The notes beneath the pieces are model-generated. The model saw nothing but the letters and a program-made list of their open reading frames with translations. It did not search any database and was not told the DNA's origin. A stretch of DNA of 64,000 nt, taken from assembly GCF_026343125.1 (NCBI RefSeq), contig NZ_JAPEMB010000001.1, forward strand, positions 1,116,001-1,180,000. The letters are read 5' to 3'. This document shows positions 42,750-49,957 of this stretch, in pieces. Each line of letters starts with the position of its first letter. The stretch's first letter is position 1. Origin of the DNA: Streptomyces sp. NBC_00094 (lineage in GTDB: Bacteria; Actinomycetota; Actinomycetes; Streptomycetales; Streptomycetaceae). The position numbers and the translations under genes were made by a program.

Positions 42750-43382
42750 CTACCCCTCGCCGCCCTCCAGCCACCCGAGCCCGCTCTCCACCATGGCCGG
42801 CAGGTCGCCCGTGCCTCCGCTCGCCACCCAGTGGTCGACGGCGATCCGGATGACGGCCATGGCGTGCGCGGCGAGGTAGTGCGGCCGCAGGTCGGTCGGG
42901 GCCAGGGGGCCGAAGCGGCGCGCGAGGCTCTCGGCGAGCGCGGCGGCGTAGGTCTCCTGGAACTCCAGGCTGCGCGAGCGAAGGGCCGGCGAGGCGGCGA
43001 CGATACGCCCCTGAAGGAGGTCGAACTCCCTGAGGTCCGCGTTCTGCTGGAAGCCTCCGATCAGGGCGCGGATCGCTCCCGCCATCGCCCGGCGCGGGTC
43101 GATGCCCTCGGGCTGCTCCGCGAGCGCGTTCAGGAGGGCGGCGAGGCGGTCCTCGTAGAAGCCGACGACGACCGCCGCCTCCTTGGAGTCGAAGTACCGG
43201 AAGAAGGTGGCACGCCCCACCTCGGCGGCCTCGGCGATGGCGTCGACGGTGACGCCGTCGAGGCCCCGCTCGCGTACGAGTCCGGAGGCCGCCGCCACGA
43301 TCCGCTCCCGGCGTCTGCGCTTCTTGAGCTCCCGCAGCCCGGTCCCTCCGCCTCCCTCGCGCTCTGCCTCGCCACGACGCAT
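42750..43382 (-). CDS. TetR family transcriptional regulator
   Basis: A 210-aa TetR regulator with an HTH at about 22-70 (RERIVAAASGLVRERGLDGVTVDAI, RATFFRYFDSKEAAVV). The ATG at 43382 has an excellent GGAGGGGAG six bases upstream; a Met 15 codons earlier would lie inside the palindrome. The FFRYFDSK signature is typical of TetR proteins controlling fatty-acid, drug or steroid genes. It is divergent from the unknown protein/APH pair and probably represses them through the site at 43419-43433. Confidence 0.9.
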   Translation of the reverse strand: MRRGEAEREGGGGTGLRELKKRRRRERIVAAASGLVRERGLDGVTVDAIAEAAEVGRATFFRYFDSKEAAVVVGFYEDRLAALLNALAEQPEGIDPRRAMAGAIRALIGGFQQNADLREFDLLQGRIVAASPALRSRSLEFQETYAAALAESLARRFGPLAPTDLRPHYLAAHAMAVIRIAVDHWVASGGTGDLPAMVESGLGWLEGGEG

Positions 43383-43410
43383 CGCGAACTCCCCTCCACT
43401 GTCGGTCTCG

Positions 43411-43440
43411 TTGACTTTCTGACGCATAGTCAGGACTATA
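43411..43440 (+). promoter_or_regulatory. Promoter with embedded palindromic operator
   Basis: TTGACT (-35, 43411-43416), a 17-18 bp spacer and GACTATA (-10 region). The palindrome CTGAC-GCATA-GTCAG (43419-43433) fills the spacer, so a bound repressor would block polymerase. Serves the gene at 43516; TetR from 42750-43382 is the likely binder. Confidence 0.55.
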
Positions 43441-43515
43441 CGGTGTCTCAACTGAGCCGGAGTCTCGGTTCGTTGGGACGTGCGGACAACGGGACGGTCA
43501 CACGGAGGATTCGCG

Positions 43516-44658
43516 ATGCTCACGAAGTACGACGAACTGCTGTGCCACCAGAACACCACCACCTTCGACCACGTGAACCAGAGTGATCTGCGCTGGACGG
43601 AACGGGTCGTCATGTACGGCTTCGACACCTCGAAGGAAGGGGGCGAAGGGCTCAACTTCATGACGGGTATGGCCCGTTACCCCAACAGGAACGTGCTGGA
43701 CGCCTACGGGATGGTCACCGTCGGCGACAAGAACGCCCATGTCGTCCGCATGTCCGGCGAGCTCCAGCCCGAGACGGGCGCCCTGGCCTCGAACACGGTC
43801 GGCCCGTTCACGTACGAGATCGTCGAACCGCTCAAGAAGATCCGGGCCTCGCTCGCGGAGAACGAGCACGGCGTCAGCTTCCAGCTGGACTTCGACGCGG
43901 CGTTCCCCGCCTACGAGCAGGCCCCGGCCTTCTTCCGCTCGCGGGGCCGCGTCCTGGAGGACGCCCGGCGCTTCTACCAGAACGGCCGCCTCAGCGGCTG
44001 GATCAAGACCGGGAACCAGGAGTACGAGATCGACCCGGCGACCTGGCGGGTGGGACGCGACCACTCCTGGGGCGTACGGCGCGGAGGCGGCGGCGGAAGC
44101 GTGCCGGAGGGCCGGTTCCTCCAGCCCGCCGAGCACCGGGACGGCGGCATGTACTTCATGGGCATCTTCGACTTCGGCGACAGGCTCGTCCACTTCGCGC
44201 AGCGCGAGACGTCATCGGGGCAGCGGTACCACTTCGAGGGCGATGTCCATCCCGCTCTCGGCGGTGCCGGGGACGCGCTGCCGGTGCTCTCCGTGGAGCA
44301 CGACTTCCGCTTCCGCGACGGGGGCAGGCTGGTCGACTCCGGGGTGGTCGGCGTCACCACCGCCGACGGGGTGACCCGCTCGATCACCCTCCGCGCGATG
44401 ACCGACTTCTGGCCGGGCCTCGCGGGCTACGACCACTACCGCGACTACATGTCCGGCATGTGGAAGGGCGCCTCCTTCATCGACGGCTTCACGGCCGACG
44501 TCACCGATCCCACCGTGCGCGAGCGCGTCAGCATGCTCACCGAGACGCTGTGCGAGGTCGAGTGCGACGGCCGGATCGGCTACGGCCTGCTCGAAATGGT
44601 CTGCGTGGGGAACTATCCGCGCTACGGCTTCCGAGCCGGCTCCGCCGGACGCGCGTGA
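43516..44658 (+). CDS. Uncharacterised protein beside TetR and APH genes
   Basis: A 380-aa soluble protein with no signal or membrane segment. It is rich in beta-strand pattern (MYGFDTSKEGG, VRMSGELQPETG, GIFDFGDRLVHFAQRET, LSVEHDFRFRDGGRLVDSG), reminiscent of lipocalin/CrtC-AttH-like double barrels, but I do not recognise a family motif firmly. GGAGGATTCGCG precedes the ATG. It is 13 bp upstream of a phosphotransferase-like gene on the same strand and behind a TetR-controlled promoter, so the two likely act on the same hydrophobic or CoA-linked compound. Confidence 0.75.
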   Translation: MLTKYDELLCHQNTTTFDHVNQSDLRWTERVVMYGFDTSKEGGEGLNFMTGMARYPNRNVLDAYGMVTVGDKNAHVVRMSGELQPETGALASNTVGPFTYEIVEPLKKIRASLAENEHGVSFQLDFDAAFPAYEQAPAFFRSRGRVLEDARRFYQNGRLSGWIKTGNQEYEIDPATWRVGRDHSWGVRRGGGGGSVPEGRFLQPAEHRDGGMYFMGIFDFGDRLVHFAQRETSSGQRYHFEGDVHPALGGAGDALPVLSVEHDFRFRDGGRLVDSGVVGVTTADGVTRSITLRAMTDFWPGLAGYDHYRDYMSGMWKGASFIDGFTADVTDPTVRERVSMLTETLCEVECDGRIGYGLLEMVCVGNYPRYGFRAGSAGRA

Positions 44659-44671
44659 GAGGGCGGGACCG

Positions 44672-45766
44672 ATGACAGCACCTGCGCAGGCGCACGCGGA
44701 CACCCCCGAGCCGTCCCTGCTGACGAAGCAGCTCGCCGACTGGCTGCGCGAACGGCTGCCCGAACGGCACGGACTCGCCGTGTCCGAGCCGCGGCCCGCC
44801 GAACGGGGCATGTCCACCGACACCCGCCACTTCACCCTGACGTGGGAGGACGACGGCGAGCCCAGGTCCGAACGACTCGTGCTGCGCCGCCCGCCCACCG
44901 AGCCGCTCCTCCCCGACTACGACCTGGCCCGGCAGTTCCGGATCATGCGGGCCCTCGAGGACACCCCGCTGCCCGTTCCCCGGACCCGATGGCTGGAGTC
45001 CGACGCGAGCGTCATCGGCACCCCCTTCTACGTGATGGACGAGATCTCCCACTGCGTCACCGCGTCCGACTTCCCGACCTACCACGTCTTCGGCACCTAC
45101 TTCGAGGCGACGCCCGAGGGCCGGGAGACGATGTGGCGGCGCTGCGTGGAGACCATCGCCGACGTGCACGCGCTCGACTGGCGTCAGCTCGGGCTCTCCT
45201 TCCTGGAGCGACCCGAGTACGGCGACGATCCGCTGGAGCAGCAGGTCAACTACCTCGACCACTGCCTCCGTTGGGCGCTCGCCCAGGAGTCCGAGGGCCC
45301 GCAGCCCGTCCTGGAGCGCGCGGTGGCCTGGCTCAAGGAGCACCGCTACACCCCCGAGCACATCACGCTCTGCTGGGGCGACAGCCGCATGAGCAACATC
45401 CTCTACTCGCCTGCCGGTTACGAGGTGCGCGGCGTCCTCGACTGGGAGATCGCCTTCCTCGGCGACCACGAGAGCGACCTCGCGTGGATGCTGTTCCTCG
45501 AGTGGATGAACACCGTCGCCGGCGGGATCGCACCGGCCGACGGCACCCCGTCGCGCGAGGAGACCGTCCGCCACTACGAGGAGATAACGGACCTGCCGGT
45601 CCGCCATCTCCGCTACAACGAGGTGCTCGCCGCCCTTCTGCTCGCCATCCCGCTCCTCGGCATCACCCGCCGGATGCGCGCGGAAGGCCAACTCCCGGCC
45701 GAGGCCGACCCCGTCCTCCACTGCTGCCTGCGCATCACCGAACTGATCGGATCGGAGTCGGTCTGA
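44672..45766 (+). CDS. APH-like phosphotransferase family protein
   Basis: A 364-aa aminoglycoside-phosphotransferase-fold protein of the ACAD10/11-associated type. Kinase features: LVLRRPPTEPLLPDYDLARQF, catalytic loop CWGDSRMSNIL (WGD rather than HGD), and VLDWEIAFLGDHESDLAW as the metal-binding Asp. Such proteins are thought to phosphorylate hydroxyacyl groups during fatty-acid or steroid breakdown rather than antibiotics. Transcribed with the unknown upstream gene. The hairpin right after the stop suggests the operon ends here. Confidence 0.88.
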   Translation: MTAPAQAHADTPEPSLLTKQLADWLRERLPERHGLAVSEPRPAERGMSTDTRHFTLTWEDDGEPRSERLVLRRPPTEPLLPDYDLARQFRIMRALEDTPLPVPRTRWLESDASVIGTPFYVMDEISHCVTASDFPTYHVFGTYFEATPEGRETMWRRCVETIADVHALDWRQLGLSFLERPEYGDDPLEQQVNYLDHCLRWALAQESEGPQPVLERAVAWLKEHRYTPEHITLCWGDSRMSNILYSPAGYEVRGVLDWEIAFLGDHESDLAWMLFLEWMNTVAGGIAPADGTPSREETVRHYEEITDLPVRHLRYNEVLAALLLAIPLLGITRRMRAEGQLPAEADPVLHCCLRITELIGSESV

Positions 45767-45782
45767 GCCGGGGCAGCCCGGC
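45767..45782. terminator. Short hairpin between convergent genes
   Basis: GCCGGG-GCAG-CCCGGC directly after the APH-like stop and four bases before the fasciclin stop codon. Confidence 0.5.
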
Positions 45783-45786
45783 CTTC

Positions 45787-46446
45787 CTACTTCGGCATCA
45801 GGACGGTGTCGACGATGTACACGGTGGCGTTGGCCGTGGGGACGTTGCCGCAGACGACCTTCGAGGTGTCGTTGACGGTGTACTCCTCACCCGAACCCTT
45901 CGTGGTGAGCGTGCTCTTCTGGAGGGTCTCGAAGGTGCCGTCCTCCAGCTGCTTCGGCGTCAGCTTCTGCCCCACGACGTGGTAGGTGAGGATCTCGGTG
46001 AGCTTCTCCTTGTCGGCCAGGACCTTGTCCAGGTCGGCCTTCGGGATCTTCGCGAAGGCGTCGTCGGTGGGCGCGAACACCGTGATGTCCTGTGCGGTGT
46101 TGAGGGTGTCCACCAGGCCGGCCTGCTTGACGGCGGCCACGAGCGTGGACAGCGCCGGGTTGTTCGAGGCGGCCGTGGCCACGGGGTCCTTCGCCATGCC
46201 GGCGAAGGAGCCCGCGCCGTCCTGGGGCACCGAGGCGCAGCCCGGGCCGAACGGGTCGCCGGCGGATGCGTCCGTACCGGCGGCCATGTCGGAGCCCGTA
46301 CCGGTGGACGCGGCGGCGCTCGCGCCGGAGTCCGTACCTGCGGCGCCGGTGTCCGCGCCGGAGTCCGAGCAGGCGGCCAGGGCGAAGGGCAGGACGGCCG
46401 CGGCGGCGACGGCGACGGCTGCGCGGCGGAGACGGAGAGCGTTCAT
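45787..46446 (-). CDS. Fasciclin-domain lipoprotein
   Basis: A 219-aa exported protein: signal peptide ending in lipobox ALAAC (Cys25-26), Ser/Gly/Ala/Asp linker to about residue 75, then one FAS1 domain with NPALSTLVAAVKQAGLVDTL, ITVFAPTDDAFAKIP, LTYHVVGQ and the terminal VYIVDTVLMP. It resembles mycobacterial MPT70/MPT83, which are controlled by SigK; a SigK-like promoter match lies upstream here and sigK-rskA is 14 kb away. Role: cell-surface adhesion or envelope interaction, inferred from the family. Confidence 0.93.
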   Translation of the reverse strand: MNALRLRRAAVAVAAAAVLPFALAACSDSGADTGAAGTDSGASAAASTGTGSDMAAGTDASAGDPFGPGCASVPQDGAGSFAGMAKDPVATAASNNPALSTLVAAVKQAGLVDTLNTAQDITVFAPTDDAFAKIPKADLDKVLADKEKLTEILTYHVVGQKLTPKQLEDGTFETLQKSTLTTKGSGEEYTVNDTSKVVCGNVPTANATVYIVDTVLMPK

Positions 46447-46584
46447 GAGGAGGAACCCCTTGGATCGAGTGCGCGGATGACCGCGCACGGCAGGAGGAAC
46501 GGCACGACCACCCCGGCCGGGAGTGCGGTGACGCGTCCGGGCCGCCGGGGGAAGCTCCCCGCCGAGGCCCTGTTGTCATAGGTG

Positions 46585-46611
46585 TTTCGGAGCGGGCCGC
46601 CGACCGGATGG
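46585..46611 (-). promoter_or_regulatory. Candidate ECF (SigK-like) promoter of the fasciclin gene
   Basis: CCATCC (46611-46606), 15-base spacer, CCGAAA (46590-46585) on the minus strand, about 140 bp before the start codon. The elements resemble what I recall of the mycobacterial SigK consensus (CCATCC...CCGAA), but this spacer is shorter. Confidence 0.45.
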
Positions 46612-46647
46612 GTCCTTCACCCGTACGAGTGAGATAGGGCCGCGCGC

Positions 46648-46653
46648 TAGGGT
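46648..46653 (+). promoter_or_regulatory. -10 element of cbiZ
   Basis: TAGGGT, five bases before the GTG start at 46659, without a clear ribosome binding site. Confidence 0.35.
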
Positions 46654-46658
46654 GTGGG

Positions 46659-47360
46659 GTGCTTCCGCGAACCCTTCTGACCAGCGCGTCCCTCGCCGAC
46701 GCCGCTCTCCTCTCCCATGTGGACCAGGGCCGGGAGTGGCCGCTCCTGGCGTGGGCCCCGGGACCGGGCGTCCGCATGGTGTCGAGCGCCGTGCTCGGCG
46801 GAGGCATCGGCGAACGCGCGTGGGTGGTGAACGCCCAGGTGCCGCCCGGCTACCGGCGGCTCGACCCCGTGGCCCACCTCCGCGAGCTGGCCTCCGGTGC
46901 CGGTCTCGAAGGCGTCGGTGTGGGGCTGATGACGGCGGCCTCCGTCGCGGACCGGCGCCACGCCGTGGACGACGGAGCGCAGGCCGTGGTCACCGCCGGG
47001 ATCGGGGTACGGGGCTGGGCCGCCGCACCGGGGGCCGGCCACTCCGGGCTCCGCCCGCCCGGGACGATCAACATCATCGTGTCGTTGCCCGTGCCCCTCA
47101 CGGACGCGGCGCTCGTGAACGCGGTCGCCACCGCCACCGAGGCGAAGACACAGGCGCTCGTCGAGCTGGGCGCCGACGCCTCCGGCACGCCCACGGACGC
47201 CGTCTGCGTGGCGGCGCCCTCGCCCACGGGGGACGACGCGGAGGCGTTCGCCGGCCCCCGCTCCCTCTGGGGAGCGCGGCTCGCCCGCGCGGTGCACCGA
47301 GCGACCCGGGCCGCCTGTGCGGGAGCTCTCGCCTCCGAAGGGGCCGGGCGCGTCGGCTGA
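46659..47360 (+). CDS. cbiZ: Adenosylcobinamide amidohydrolase
   Basis: A 233-aa CbiZ-type enzyme, which cleaves the amide linkage of (adenosyl)cobinamide to cobyric acid, salvaging cobamides for remodelling. Seen: VVNAQVPPGYRRLDP, GVGLMTAASV, TINIIVSLPVPLTDAAL and the family signature GTPTDAVCVAAP. The GTG start fits a leaderless mRNA. No other cobalamin gene is near; instead it precedes litR by 59 bp on the same strand, whose product uses adenosylcobalamin as its light sensor. The pairing suggests local supply of the cofactor, an inference. Confidence 0.88.
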   Translation: MLPRTLLTSASLADAALLSHVDQGREWPLLAWAPGPGVRMVSSAVLGGGIGERAWVVNAQVPPGYRRLDPVAHLRELASGAGLEGVGVGLMTAASVADRRHAVDDGAQAVVTAGIGVRGWAAAPGAGHSGLRPPGTINIIVSLPVPLTDAALVNAVATATEAKTQALVELGADASGTPTDAVCVAAPSPTGDDAEAFAGPRSLWGARLARAVHRATRAACAGALASEGAGRVG

Positions 47361-47387
47361 CGTCTCCGGTGACCCCGCGGCCGCCCA

Positions 47388-47409
47388 CTCGCATCGTTTG
47401 CGCGTCGTA
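47388..47409. promoter_or_regulatory. LitR box upstream of litR
   Basis: CTCGCATCG-N5-GCGTCGTA. Two direct repeats GC(A/G)TCG start 11 bp apart, one helical turn, like operators of CarH/LitR proteins. The same 22-bp pattern occurs upstream of the ECF sigma gene (54472-54493). It overlaps the -10 box of litR, so autorepression is expected. Confidence 0.65.
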
Positions 47410-47413
47410 AGCT
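47408..47413 (+). promoter_or_regulatory. -10 element, leaderless start of litR
   Basis: TAAGCT, six bases before the ATG at 47420; its first bases belong to the LitR box. Confidence 0.5.
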
Positions 47414-47419
47414 GGCCGT

Positions 47420-48481
47420 ATGTCCGACACGGGGCACGGCCTCACGACCGGAGCGGTGGCGCGGCACCTCGGGGTGTCGCCGACCACGCTGCGCTCATGG
47501 GACCGGCGGTACGGCATCGGCCCCGCGGCCCGCGAGGGCGGACGGCACCGGCGGTGGACTCCTGGGGACGTCGCCGTACTGGAGGAGATGTGCCGGCTCA
47601 CGGCGTCCGGCATCCCTCCGGCCGAAGCGGCACGGGCGGCGCGGACGGACCGGCCTCCCCGGCAGCCGGAAACACGACCGCGACCAAGATCAGCACCAGC
47701 ACCAGCACCAGCACCAGCACCGAGGTCGGAGCCGATAACGGGACCGGGATCGAAATCGGGATCGGAGTCGGAGTCGGAGTCGGAGTCGGAGTCGGGCGAC
47801 GGTCCTCCGCTCGACGTCGACGTGCGGCGGCTGCGTCGCGGGCTGTCCCGGGCCGCCGTACGCCTCGACGGTCCCACCCTCGACACCCTCCTCCGGGCCA
47901 TCGTCGCCGAACACGGCCTCGTCACCGCCTGGGAGGAGGTGATGGCACCCACCCTGCACGCCGTGGGGCGCAAGTGGGAGTCGTCCGGGGACCGTTACGT
48001 CGAGGTGGAGCACCTGCTGTCCTGGCACGTGTCGACCGCGCTCCGCCAGACCGCTCCTCCCGCCGCCCACTCCCCCACGCCCCCGGTCCTCCTCGCGTGT
48101 GTTCCCGCCGAACTGCACACCCTTCCGCTGGAGGCGCTGGCGGCGGGGCTCGCCGAACTCGGCCTGCCCGCCCGCATGTTCGGCGGGGCCGTCCCCGCCG
48201 AGGCGCTCGACGCCGCCGTGCGGCGCACGGGCCCGTCCGCGGTCGTCCTCTGGTCGCAGGCACGCTCCACCGCGCACCACGCCCTCGCCCGGCATGTCGC
48301 CGAGATCTCGTTCGGCGTCCGAGGCGCGCGGACGCATCCCCGCGTGGTGCTGGCCGGCCCCGGCTGGGCGGGCCGCGCCGTACGGGCGGGCATGTGGCGC
48401 CCCGGCGGCCTGCGGGAGGCGCTCGAACTTCTCTCCCGCCTCTCCGCGGAAGCGCCGACGGCGGCCACCGACTCCGCGTGA
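47420..48481 (+). CDS. litR: LitR/CarH-type MerR regulator with B12-binding photoreceptor domain
   Basis: A 353-aa transcription factor. N-terminal MerR HTH (about 8-75, LTTGAVARHLGVSPTTLRSWDRRYG). A low-complexity linker (about 85-128: alternating Ala-Pro, then Ser-Glu) links to the B12 helical bundle with WEEVMAPTLHAVGRKW and EVEHLLSWH (Trp186, Glu197-His198, as in the CarH W..EH capping motif), and to the Rossmann-type B12 domain with axial-ligand His233 in PAELHTLPLEAL. In CarH/LitR, dark tetramers bound to adenosylcobalamin repress; light breaks them. It sits beside cbiZ, divergently oriented to the lipid operon and linked to an ECF sigma gene. Confidence 0.9.
   Translation: MSDTGHGLTTGAVARHLGVSPTTLRSWDRRYGIGPAAREGGRHRRWTPGDVAVLEEMCRLTASGIPPAEAARAARTDRPPRQPETRPRPRSAPAPAPAPAPRSEPITGPGSKSGSESESESESESGDGPPLDVDVRRLRRGLSRAAVRLDGPTLDTLLRAIVAEHGLVTAWEEVMAPTLHAVGRKWESSGDRYVEVEHLLSWHVSTALRQTAPPAAHSPTPPVLLACVPAELHTLPLEALAAGLAELGLPARMFGGAVPAEALDAAVRRTGPSAVVLWSQARSTAHHALARHVAEISFGVRGARTHPRVVLAGPGWAGRAVRAGMWRPGGLREALELLSRLSAEAPTAATDSA
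47691..47792 (+). repeat. Two in-frame hexanucleotide microsatellites in the litR linker
   Basis: CAGCAC five times (47691-47720), encoding Ala-Pro repeats, and CGGAGT five times (47763-47792), encoding Ser-Glu repeats. Gain or loss of units would change only the length of the linker between DNA-binding and light-sensing domains. Confidence 0.9.
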
Positions 48482-48488
48482 CGGATCG

Positions 48489-49136
48489 TCAGCCGTGCGA
48501 CAGCAGCGAGGCGGTGAGCTCGGCGGCGCGGCGATGCCAGAGGTCGGCGCCCCGCAGCATGGCGTGCCCTCCGGTCGGCATCGGGATGCCCGCGGCGTCG
48601 GCGCCGGCCGCCCGGGCCCTGCGGACGAAGTCCCAGGACTCGCGGGCCGAGGTGACGCGGTCGGTCTCGTCGTGGAGCACGTAGAGGCGTCGGCCGCCGA
48701 GGTGGTCCACCGGCTCGTCGGCGGGGCACCACGGTGCCAGGGCGACGACCCCGCGCACGGCCGGGTCTCCCGCTGCCCGGAGGGCCGCGCGACCGCCCAT
48801 GGAGTGGCCGAGCAGGACGACGGGTACGGGCCCGGCCTGCTCCCGGAGGCGTACGAGCGCGGCCTCGGCGTCCCGGGCGGCGTCGGCGCGCGGCCCGTTC
48901 CAGCCTCGGTGCCGGTAGCGCACCTCCGCGACGAGCACGTCCCGGCCGCGGACGGCACGGGTCACGGCGGCGGCGAAGGGCCGCATCCGCAGCGCGGGCA
49001 GGTTGAGGGCGGGCGGCGGCTCGGGGCCGTCGGCGCGGCCTCCGTGGAGCAGCAGCACGGCCGCGGTGGGAACGGCCGGTGCACTGCGGACGATCAGGGC
49101 GCTCGGATCGGCACGTCGTATGCGGCAGCCGTTCAT
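48489..49136 (-). CDS. Alpha/beta hydrolase (dienelactone-hydrolase-like)
   Basis: A 215-aa alpha/beta hydrolase: AAVLLLHGGRAD for the oxyanion strand, nucleophile elbow LLGHSMGGRAAL, acid in LHDETDRV and His in TGGHAMLRG. Last gene of the five-gene lipid operon; its ATG overlaps the stop of the DUF1295 gene by 4 bp. It could release a fatty acid or act on a modified lipid; substrate unknown. The 3' end is 7 bp from the convergent litR. Confidence 0.88.
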   Translation of the reverse strand: MNGCRIRRADPSALIVRSAPAVPTAAVLLLHGGRADGPEPPPALNLPALRMRPFAAAVTRAVRGRDVLVAEVRYRHRGWNGPRADAARDAEAALVRLREQAGPVPVVLLGHSMGGRAALRAAGDPAVRGVVALAPWCPADEPVDHLGGRRLYVLHDETDRVTSARESWDFVRRARAAGADAAGIPMPTGGHAMLRGADLWHRRAAELTASLLSHG

Positions 49137-49957
49137 CGCGCGGCCGTCCCGCTCGCGCGCCGACGCGGTGGCCGGGGGAAGAACCCGCTCGTGCGGGCCG
49201 TGTAGGCCGCGTATCCGGGCCGCTGCGCCATATGGGCCTCCAGGAGTCGCTTGCCGCTTCCCCGGATGAGCAAGCCGCTCATGACGAGGGGGGAGACGAC
49301 CGTGAGGGCCGCAGTCTGCCAGGTCCCACAGGCCGTCAGATACAGACCCCACCAGACGAGGAAGTCACCGAAGTAGTTGGGGTGCCTGGTCCAGCTCCAC
49401 AGCCCCCGGTCCATGACCCGCCCGCGGTGTGCGGGGTCCGCCTTGAACCGGGCGAGCTGGTGGTCCCCCACGGCCTCGAAGAAGAGACCGACGGCCCAGA
49501 CGGCGAGCCCGAGCAGGGCCAGGACGTCGAGGGGCGAGGGCAGGTACGCCGCGGCCTGGACGGGGAGGGAGACCAGCCACACGAGGGCTCCCTGGAGGAG
49601 GTAGACCGTCCGCAGGGCGTAGAGCGTCGGGCTGCCCGGGGCACGGGCGAGCATCCGGGCGTACCGGGGGTCCTCGCCGTGGCCGCGGCCGCGCCGGGCG
49701 ATGTGCGCGGAGAGGCGGAGCCCCCACACGGCGGTCGCCAGGACGACCGCGAAGCGACGCCCCTCGTCCCCGTACCCGTCCGACAGGAACCAGGTGACGA
49801 CGGCGACGGCGGTGAAGGCGAGACCCCAGGCCACGTCGACGATCCGGTGCACCCCCTTCACGGTGGCGACGGCGAAGGTCAGCAGCATGACCGCGAGCGC
49901 GGCACCCGCCGACACCGCCAGGTTGAGGCCGAGGGCACCCGCGTCGACTCCGGTCAC
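49133..49957 (-). CDS. DUF1295 membrane protein (steroid 5-alpha-reductase-like)
   Basis: A 274-aa integral membrane protein with about seven hydrophobic segments. The C-terminal signature of DUF1295/steroid 5-alpha reductases is clear: GLWSWTRHPNYFGDFLVWWGLYL. It may use NADPH to reduce a double bond in a lipid. The GTG start overlaps the upstream methyltransferase stop (GTGA), and its stop overlaps the hydrolase start (ATGA), giving tight translational coupling. Confidence 0.92.
   Translation of the reverse strand: MTGVDAGALGLNLAVSAGAALAVMLLTFAVATVKGVHRIVDVAWGLAFTAVAVVTWFLSDGYGDEGRRFAVVLATAVWGLRLSAHIARRGRGHGEDPRYARMLARAPGSPTLYALRTVYLLQGALVWLVSLPVQAAAYLPSPLDVLALLGLAVWAVGLFFEAVGDHQLARFKADPAHRGRVMDRGLWSWTRHPNYFGDFLVWWGLYLTACGTWQTAALTVVSPLVMSGLLIRGSGKRLLEAHMAQRPGYAAYTARTSGFFPRPPRRRASGTAAR

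Noticed and set aside
42750..45766. Antibiotic resistance locus (TetR plus aminoglycoside phosphotransferase)
   Set aside because: The kinase belongs to the APH-fold group associated with acyl metabolism and lacks the classic HGD loop; no support for drug modification.
46447..46658. Cobalamin riboswitch before cbiZ
   Set aside because: I see no B12-box-like core or the multi-stem layout in this 212-bp gap, and cbiZ looks leaderless.
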